Shown: positions 7,501 through 11,164 of the stretch, piece by piece
How positions within the stretch are numbered: position 1 is the first letter of the stretch
Layout: every line of letters begins with the position of its first letter
Assembly (NCBI GenBank): GCA_963578705.1
Contig: CAUZDT010000038.1
Span: forward strand, 1-11,164
Source: UBA8886 sp963578705
GTDB taxonomy: Archaea > Thermoplasmatota > Poseidoniia > MGIII > CG-Epi1
DNA length: 11,164 nucleotides
Reading direction: 5' to 3'
Program-made: the position numbers and the translations under genes
Notes under the pieces: generated by a model
What the model was told of the DNA's origin: nothing
The model's database searches: none
What the model saw: the letters and a program-made list of their open reading frames with translations, nothing else

Positions 7501-9037
7501 CCGCAATCGAACTGCCCGAGAGCTGCGCGGCGTCGTTGATGCCGTTGCTGGCGTCGAACGCTACGGAGTGGGAGCCCCACACCATGGTGCCTGTGTAGGC
7601 GTACTCGGCGCCAGCGGCGTCAGCCGGGCTCTCCAAGTCGTTTGTCCGCGAAAGCGAGAATGAATTGCTGCCGACTGTCACGGTAATGGTCGAGGCGTTG
7701 GTGCCGTTGTACTCGTGGTAGCGGACCGAGAAACTGAAGTTAGCGTCCTCGCCGCCGCTGGACGGGGAGACTGCCGTATCGGTCAGCCAGGGGATGTCGG
7801 TGCGGACCCTGACCGAGCCGGCAACCGCGTTGGAGTCGTCCATGCCGTCGCTGGCGTTGGCGGCAAAGACCGTCTTGCCACCCGGGAAGACCTGCGTGTA
7901 CTCGTACTGCTCGCCGTTGGTGTAGTCACCGTCGCCACCCGCCGAGGCGCTCATCGCGACCTCGGTGCCGCCACAGCCATCGCTCAGGTTGTCGTCGCCG
8001 ACGCAGAGCGTAATCGAGCCGGGCGCCTGGTCGTTGGCGTCGGTGTAGGTTACTGTTATCGTAGCTGGGTCAACCGGTAGCTGAACCGTCGAGGGTGTCG
8101 CCGCGATCGCGCTCAGGACCGGCTCGTCGTTGACCCGCGGGCCGTTGGAGGTATTGGTGGTTACGCCATCCTTCCCGTCAGAACTGGTGAAGTAGTAGGT
8201 ATGCATCCCAACCCCTAGAGCACTTCCGGTGGTGGCATATTCGTAAATCTCTCCGTTGGTGTAGTCACCATCGTTGCTACTCGATGATGTCATCGCGTGG
8301 CCGGCGCCGTCAATAAAGACGTACGTCGCAGAGGGCGGGTCGTTGTCGAGGTCTGTGTAGTTGACGCTGTAACTGACTGCCTCAGAGAACGAAATAGGCC
8401 AGCTTGACACCCCTGGAGATGTCTGGCCATCTGTCAGGGTCGGGGCGCGGTTGTGCTGTGTCAGTTCCCAAGTCTTAGTCCAGACATCAATGTAGCCGCC
8501 ATCGGTGTTGCAACCGCCCGCCTCATCGTCACAGCTCATGCTGCTGATATAGAACGTTACGTCACCATGAAAACCAGTCGCGTTCCAGTCGAATGTCCAG
8601 GTCTGGCTTCCTTGGCTCTCGTGTGAATCGCTAGTTGAGAGCACGTAATCGTAGCCATAATCATTGGTGTCGTTTGCTATCACCCCGGTATTACCCAGAG
8701 CAATCTCAAAATTGCCAACTGAATCGTCTTCCTCGTCAACCACTACCATTGCGAAGCCGAAAAACTCGTGTCCGTCGCCGACTACCGTGACATTGACCTC
8801 CACCGCTTCACCGGGGATATATTCGGCCACATCAAATACTACTGACTGAGAGCCACCAGAATTAGACGTGTCATCAGTGTGGCAGGATGCACAATCACCA
8901 TCGTCACCGCCAGCACCGGAATAACCGGGCTGAACATCACCGAGATTGTGGCCTTCAACATAACCTGCCATGATTACGGCCACCACTGTGACCATCAGTA
9001 TTCCAGCCAGGAGCTTCTCGGGGCGACGCGTCAGCAT
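4547..9037 (-). CDS. Giant membrane-anchored surface protein: CxxCH Reeler-like domain, Ig-like and PKD repeats, TM helix, cytoplasmic coiled coil
   Basis: A 1,496-residue predicted type I membrane protein. Regions: signal peptide 1-29 (RRPEK, then a hydrophobic run to about 24); an N-terminal domain (about 30-195) with a CASCH motif (C49, C52, H53) in a GYSGAGGDDGDC context and a following beta-rich part like the Reeler / choice-of-anchor V domains; four Ig- or cadherin-like repeats (about 196-615), two with near-identical DGDYTNGExYEY (256-267, 369-380) and one ending VNDAPAF; four NEW3/CARDB-like repeats (about 618-1028), each with T/Q-N-[ST]-G-N (at 640, 746, 848, 954); two PKD domains (1036-1222, DWDFGDGS and VDFGDGS); a TM helix (1235-1254); a Glu/Ala-rich coiled coil (about 1266-1430); and a strongly acidic tail with DGSFYYIDPDSGEE (1473-1486). 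I choose the ATG at 9037 because it gives a clean signal peptide and has AGGTG 5 nt before it; an earlier TTG at 9118 would put 27 odd residues in front. The N-terminal part is much poorer in GC (29 of 60 bases at 8641-8700) than neighbouring genes. A role in adhesion, surface-layer or sensing is inferred only. Confidence 0.88.
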   Translation of the reverse strand: MLTRRPEKLLAGILMVTVVAVIMAGYVEGHNLGDVQPGYSGAGGDDGDCASCHTDDTSNSGGSQSVVFDVAEYIPGEAVEVNVTVVGDGHEFFGFAMVVVDEEDDSVGNFEIALGNTGVIANDTNDYGYDYVLSTSDSHESQGSQTWTFDWNATGFHGDVTFYISSMSCDDEAGGCNTDGGYIDVWTKTWELTQHNRAPTLTDGQTSPGVSSWPISFSEAVSYSVNYTDLDNDPPSATYVFIDGAGHAMTSSSSNDGDYTNGEIYEYATTGSALGVGMHTYYFTSSDGKDGVTTNTSNGPRVNDEPVLSAIAATPSTVQLPVDPATITVTYTDANDQAPGSITLCVGDDNLSDGCGGTEVAMSASAGGDGDYTNGEQYEYTQVFPGGKTVFAANASDGMDDSNAVAGSVRVRTDIPWLTDTAVSPSSGGEDANFSFSVRYHEYNGTNASTITVTVGSNSFSLSRTNDLESPADAAGAEYAYTGTMVWGSHSVAFDASNGINDAAQLSGSSIAVNDAPAFTANGTAMRDNDTYTFTASVTDANEDDGDSLTVWADLQHYGTLALASNGDGTYSTSLDLADLIDRGGTRTATFGAEDSIGVAATGDAGTDTFFVDYVGGADMDEPVDASGVPGDRTITFTITNSGNANDIYNVSASSFAGWPLSYPATVSVAYGTSATFDLTVTVPIVAMGVMDEFDVDIVSQNDGTATDAHTMTYTVAQAYGVAVTAVTGAQEGAPGSSTSHSFQVQNTGNGGDTFAISTSGSWSSSASSASLILSMGEVALVTVTHDVPAGAAHGDSDTVTLTATGGASGSDSADSSAGLVTGSSISLGSAPATIYPGDSFTVVGTITNTGNGVASYTFGITGSSEANGWTSLSTTSTGILAVGADFDFNLFVAVPESQPATGSSTLTVLTSGGGSASVTLSIASDARSAGVGAADNSFLLNPGTSATTVITVTNTGNVATDYTIVVTAGYDNLRFSMTSFHIAKGGFQTVELTVIVPAGATAASSAGFTVHPLIDGTDASQVISITPNLPQDISGWSLSTAGAMAGSLHTFALSGSAGGLTIDWDFGDGSSMADGGASQGHTYDMAGDYTISLVATDGLGQVTSFSAAVTAGNSAPSVPAPSVSEDEGVTVDGNSVSMVEENTVEFILAVPTDGDGSIVMLVVDFGDGSQISFSGSGLAGQSTLNLKHAYAVPGTYQVQVTAVDNSGAVTTTVGQEVTVAEAESVMVADNWNRGFLVLVGGLVLGLLMAAAAYNVRTSGFTGESMNKQERARLAEVEQRLETSKGREELLEVAAYDASRVATKLEAHLSAFNEILVKAQQIAATERLAELEAAEVAETAAAEQLKLDLAEPDMELLAKRFHGTLTRLVETRTDLGQIEEQLAYVLQMERDEQFSKLTEITEAYESTQRKIEAIESVRTAREEAREESNLMDLLSGGGTVASADEDFSFTDDYDDEVSDDEEEYEVEIYEDEDGSFYYIDPDSGEEVPCDEGGNPL

Positions 9038-9042
9038 GTTTA

Positions 9043-9047
9043 CACCT
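9043..9047 (-). promoter_or_regulatory. Shine-Dalgarno site of the surface-protein gene
   Basis: AGGTG on the minus strand, after a run of seven A, lies 5 nt before the ATG at 9037. It matches part of the anti-Shine-Dalgarno target (AGGAGGTGAT) and supports this start over the upstream TTG at 9118. It fits a transcript with a leader, unlike the leaderless neighbours. Confidence 0.6.
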
Positions 9048-9072
9048 TTTTTTGCGGGAGATGGAAAGCCCC

Positions 9073-9083
9073 CCCATAATGGG
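9073..9083. promoter_or_regulatory. Small palindrome cccataatggg in the surface-gene leader
   Basis: An exact 5-bp inverted repeat around one central base (cccat-a-atggg), followed by a C/G run, 36 bp before the ATG of the surface-protein gene. It could be an operator or a second weak TATA region (ttatgg on the minus strand, which would give a leader of about 15 nt). The palindrome is seen; a function is a guess. Confidence 0.3.
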
Positions 9084-9124
9084 TGGACTGACCACTCTTG
9101 TAGACGGTTCACACCCAAGGACTT

Positions 9125-9132
9125 TATTTAAA
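9125..9132 (-). promoter_or_regulatory. TATA box of the surface-protein gene
   Basis: The stretch 9123-9136 is made only of A and T, in striking contrast to the GC-rich surroundings. On the minus strand it contains TTTAAATA followed by AAG, the same TAAATA core seen ahead of the DUF167 and propeller genes. Transcription would start near 9101-9103, giving a leader of about 65 nt with the AGGTG ribosome site close to the ATG at 9037. Confidence 0.6.
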
Positions 9133-9193
9133 TTTACTTGTTCGCTAAAGCGCCTCTCCAAACGTGCGGAAAACAGGTTGCGGGGCAAGCGGA

Positions 9194-9199
9194 TAAATA
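9194..9199 (+). promoter_or_regulatory. TATA box of the propeller-TPR gene
   Basis: TAAATA in gataaatagc, centred at 9196.5, is 26.5 bp before the ATG at 9223. That is the archaeal TATA-to-start distance, with no Shine-Dalgarno between, so the transcript is probably leaderless. This fixes the start at 9223. Confidence 0.7.
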
Positions 9200-9222
9200 G
9201 CTCAGGGCCTGCGCCGCCGCCC

Positions 9223-10572
9223 ATGTCCGAAGCGACCCGATTCCGGCTGGTCCTGCCCGGCCCGGCGCTCAGCCTGGCAGTCGCCGCCGATGGCTCGACC
9301 ATCGTTGCAGGGGACCGCAACGGAAACCTCACCGTCTCCGACGGGGAGGGAGCGCTGCTGTGGCAGCGCAAGCTGGGCGAAGGTATCCACGGCGTTGCGG
9401 TCTCGCGCGACGGGCAGCAGATTGTCTGCGGCAGCAAGGATTGCCAGCTGCGGATGTTCAGCCGCGCGGGGGTGCTCGAGTGGGAGCAGACGCTCGGCAA
9501 GTCGGTCTGGTCACTGGCGATGGACCCCGGCAGCAGCTTCCTCGCCACCGGCACCGGCGACTCGGTCGCGTTCTACACTGATAGCGGCATCCTGGTCTGG
9601 GAGTACGAGACCGCGCGCGCGATAGTCGGCGTCAGCGTCTCGCGCGCCGGGTCGCGGATTATCGCCTGCGGGGACGAGCAGCTCTTCTGCCTCGATGGCG
9701 AGGGGGCGCTGTTGTGGCAGAAAAAGCGCGGCGACTCGCTCTGGGACGCTGCCATCAGCGAGGATGGCGGGCGCGTCTTCCTCGGCGGCTGGGACCGCAA
9801 GGTGCACTGCCTCGACGGCAGCGGCGAGGTGCGCTGGGAATACCTGACTGACGGCTACGTGCGCGCGGTCTGCCCGACCGCCGACGGCGGGGTGCTGGCC
9901 GCCTCGCACGACGGCTGCATCTACCGGCTCTCGCCGGCGGGCGACGCGCTGGCAGTCCGGCGGCCGGGCGGCGAGCTGACCTCGGTGGGCTGCAGCGCGA
10001 GCCTCGCACTGGCGGTTGCCGGCACCGGCACCGACGTGGTCGCCTACCAGATGGACGCGAGCGACTCGGTCGCGCCGCAGGCGCCAGCACCGACACCGGC
10101 TGCGGCGCCCGAGGTGGATAACCTGTTCGGCTTCGGTATGTTCGGCGACATCGAGCCCGACACCAGCGGGCTAGGCGACTACGAGCCCGGCACCGCCACG
10201 CCACCCGTAACCGGTACGGCGGGCGAAGGCGGCGAATTCCGCGAATTCGCCGCCGAGATGGTGAAGGAGGACGTGCGCAACTACCTGCGGCTCGGGAATG
10301 TCGCCTGGCGGGGGGGCCGCTTCGCGCGCGCAGCCGTGCATTACGAGCGGGCGACGCAGATTGCGCCGGACGAGCCGCGCGGCTGGCACAACCTGGCAGT
10401 CTGCCGCTACTACCTCGCGCGCAAGTCCAACCCGGACGATATTGAGGGGGCGGTGCGACAGGCGTACGAGCCGCTGCGCAGCGCCAACCGCAGCGACACG
10501 CAGTACGGGCCGGCGCTGGAGACACTCGAGTATTTTGCCGAGCTGCTGAAGCTGGAAGGGGATAGCGAGTAG
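9223..10572 (+). CDS. Beta-propeller (WD40/PQQ-like) protein with C-terminal TPR region
   Basis: A 449-residue protein with no signal peptide or membrane segment, so probably cytosolic. Residues about 10-278 hold six or seven propeller repeats of about 40 residues. Each has a pattern such as sVavs.DG..iv.G..d..l.....g.llW: GALLW (43-47), GVLEW (83-87), GILVW (122-126), GALLW (161-165) and GEVRW (201-205), with D-G turns near 22-24, 62-64, 181-183 and 221-223. A flexible Pro/Ala/Gly/Asp-rich linker (about 279-338) follows, then a helical TPR-like part (about 345-449: YLRLGNVAWRGGRFARAAVHYERATQIAPDEP pattern, with a second degenerate unit at 387-425). The combination suggests a scaffold for protein-protein contacts; no enzyme motif is seen. 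The ATG at 9223 is chosen over an in-frame ATG at 9052 because the TATA box at 9194-9199 lies between them. It is divergent from the surface-protein gene and ends 2 bp from the stop of the convergent gene. Confidence 0.87.
   Translation: MSEATRFRLVLPGPALSLAVAADGSTIVAGDRNGNLTVSDGEGALLWQRKLGEGIHGVAVSRDGQQIVCGSKDCQLRMFSRAGVLEWEQTLGKSVWSLAMDPGSSFLATGTGDSVAFYTDSGILVWEYETARAIVGVSVSRAGSRIIACGDEQLFCLDGEGALLWQKKRGDSLWDAAISEDGGRVFLGGWDRKVHCLDGSGEVRWEYLTDGYVRAVCPTADGGVLAASHDGCIYRLSPAGDALAVRRPGGELTSVGCSASLALAVAGTGTDVVAYQMDASDSVAPQAPAPTPAAAPEVDNLFGFGMFGDIEPDTSGLGDYEPGTATPPVTGTAGEGGEFREFAAEMVKEDVRNYLRLGNVAWRGGRFARAAVHYERATQIAPDEPRGWHNLAVCRYYLARKSNPDDIEGAVRQAYEPLRSANRSDTQYGPALETLEYFAELLKLEGDSE
10228..10254. 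repeat. Perfect 11-bp inverted repeat with duplicated gaattc
   Basis: Arms 10228-10238 (ggcggcgaatt) and 10244-10254 (aattcgccgcc) are exact reverse complements around ccgcg. It lies in the linker-to-TPR junction of the propeller gene and encodes GGEFREFAA. A hairpin is possible, but it may come only from the repeated Glu-Phe codons. Confidence 0.55.
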
Positions 10573-10574
10573 TT

Positions 10575-11164
10575 TCAGTCCAGTTCAATGACGGTCGCGA
10601 AGTAGTAGCTGTACTGGAGCGTCAGCACCCAGTCGTTGCCTTCGTCGAGGTCGAACACCACACCAATCGAGGGGGCGTTGTGGCAGGTTACCGCCAGCGT
10701 CCAGTCACCGCGCCCCTTGGCGCTGAAATCGCTGCCCGCCAGCAGCTGCGCGTAGATGTCGGCGCCGGATTCGCCCTCCATCTCGCGCGCGGCCGGGATT
10801 GAGTCGAGGACCGTGAAGTTGACCGAGAGGTCGCCGCTGGTCGAGCGCGCCGTCTCGCGGGCGCCCCAGGCGCTGTTGCCCCGCAGCTCGAAATCATCGG
10901 GGAAGAGCCCCAGTGCATCCGCCGCTTCATCTTCGCTCCACTCGAGGCGGAGGGTGACGCTGGTGATGTTGTAGGGCAGCGTTTCGAGCCATTCGGTCAT
11001 GTCCTCTTCCGCCGTGTAGCCCGGAACGGTCACTGTACGGGTGGTCTCGCTGAAGCCGACGCTGTAGTTGCGCAGCCGCACTTCGGCCCAGGTCGTCGCG
11101 GTCGCCGTGAGGTTCTCGGCGTCGGTGACGACCAGCGTGACCGAGTAATGACCGGGCGCAGAGT
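10575..11164 (-). CDS. C-terminal part of a PKD-containing secreted or surface protein, N-terminus outside window
   Basis: The visible 195 residues run from the window edge to a TGA stop; the frame is open at the edge, so an internal GTG at 11081 is not the start. The first residues, SAPGHYSVTLVVTDAENLTA, are the last strands of a PKD-type domain (the GxYxVTLxVTD pattern). After that comes a region of about 150 residues with alternating beta pattern (ITSVTLRLEWSEDE, DDFELRG, LSVNFTVLD, DWTLAVTCHN, WVLTLQYSYYF) and many acidic residues. It looks like a beta-sandwich; I do not recognise the family. No membrane helix is seen at the C-terminus, so it is either released or anchored by the missing N-terminal part. 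It may belong to the same surface layer as the large protein at 4547-9037, since both carry PKD domains, but the two are not in one operon. It is convergent with the propeller-TPR gene, with 2 bp between stops. Confidence 0.78.
   Translation of the reverse strand, partial: SAPGHYSVTLVVTDAENLTATATTWAEVRLRNYSVGFSETTRTVTVPGYTAEEDMTEWLETLPYNITSVTLRLEWSEDEAADALGLFPDDFELRGNSAWGARETARSTSGDLSVNFTVLDSIPAAREMEGESGADIYAQLLAGSDFSAKGRGDWTLAVTCHNAPSIGVVFDLDEGNDWVLTLQYSYYFATVIELD

Noticed and set aside
7900..8290. Nucleotide repeat around ccgttggtgtagtcacc (two copies) as a possible mobile or CRISPR-like repeat
   Set aside because: Both copies encode the same DYTNGE protein motif in consecutive Ig-like domains, so they are explained by domain duplication; only two copies, no regular short spacing.
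9047..9053. T7 tract as a plus-strand terminator
   Set aside because: No plus-strand gene ends before it; on the minus strand it is the A-rich spacer in front of the surface-gene ribosome site.
9038..9118. Longer N-terminus for the surface protein from TTG 9118
   Set aside because: The 27 added residues would hide the signal peptide, and the TATA box would then be only about 10 bp from the start.
9052..9222. Longer N-terminus for the propeller-TPR protein from ATG 9052
   Set aside because: It would include the TATA box at 9194-9199 and the promoter of the opposite gene, and encodes an unpatterned 57-residue stretch before the first blade.
9755..10588. A 277-codon minus-strand frame opposite the propeller-TPR gene
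   Set aside because: Its product is an extreme Arg/Pro/Ala-rich shadow, while the plus strand holds clear propeller and TPR repeats.

Overview
The window (11,164 bp, GC-rich, almost no non-coding DNA) looks archaeal and most likely euryarchaeal. The best guess is a marine Thermoplasmatota lineage (Marine Group II/III type), which is an inference from gene content and not proven. Archaeal signs are: TATA-like boxes (TAAATA or its complement) about 25 bp ahead of start codons with no leader; an MptE-type pterin pyrophosphokinase; a small stand-alone Toprim protein; and large PKD-bearing surface proteins. Two bacterial-like catabolic enzymes (an aromatic amino acid/histidine ammonia-lyase and lysine 6-aminotransferase) are mixed in, as is common in such marine archaea.

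Layout, left to right. (1) 1-1090 (+): the C-terminal three quarters of a HutH/PAL-family ammonia-lyase; the window opens inside the Ala-Ser-Gly cofactor triad. (2) 3159-1087 (-): a compact operon of DUF167 (YggU-like), then a Toprim protein, then L-lysine 6-aminotransferase. (3) 3208-3921 (+): an ABC-2-type ATPase, divergent from that operon and apparently sharing one TATA box with it. (4) 9037-3918 (-): a 1,496-residue membrane-anchored surface protein followed by mptE, with a 4-nt overlap. (5) 9223-10572 (+): a cytosolic beta-propeller/TPR protein, divergent from the surface protein. (6) 10575-11164 (-): the C-terminal end of another PKD-containing surface or secreted protein. The longest stretch without a gene is 9038-9222 (185 bp); it holds the two divergent promoters and the leader of the surface-protein gene.

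Genes are packed tightly. Two convergent pairs share a CTAG palindrome as overlapping TAG stops, and the third convergent pair is 2 bp apart. Same-strand neighbours overlap through TTGA and CTGA stop/start junctions, so translation is probably coupled. The most interesting points are the symmetric promoter at 3180-3187 serving two leaderless genes, the apparent CTG start of mptE, and the large surface protein that joins a CxxCH-bearing N-terminal domain outside to a coiled coil and very acidic tail inside. I see no CRISPR array, transposon, tRNA or rRNA gene, and no clear phage or defence system.
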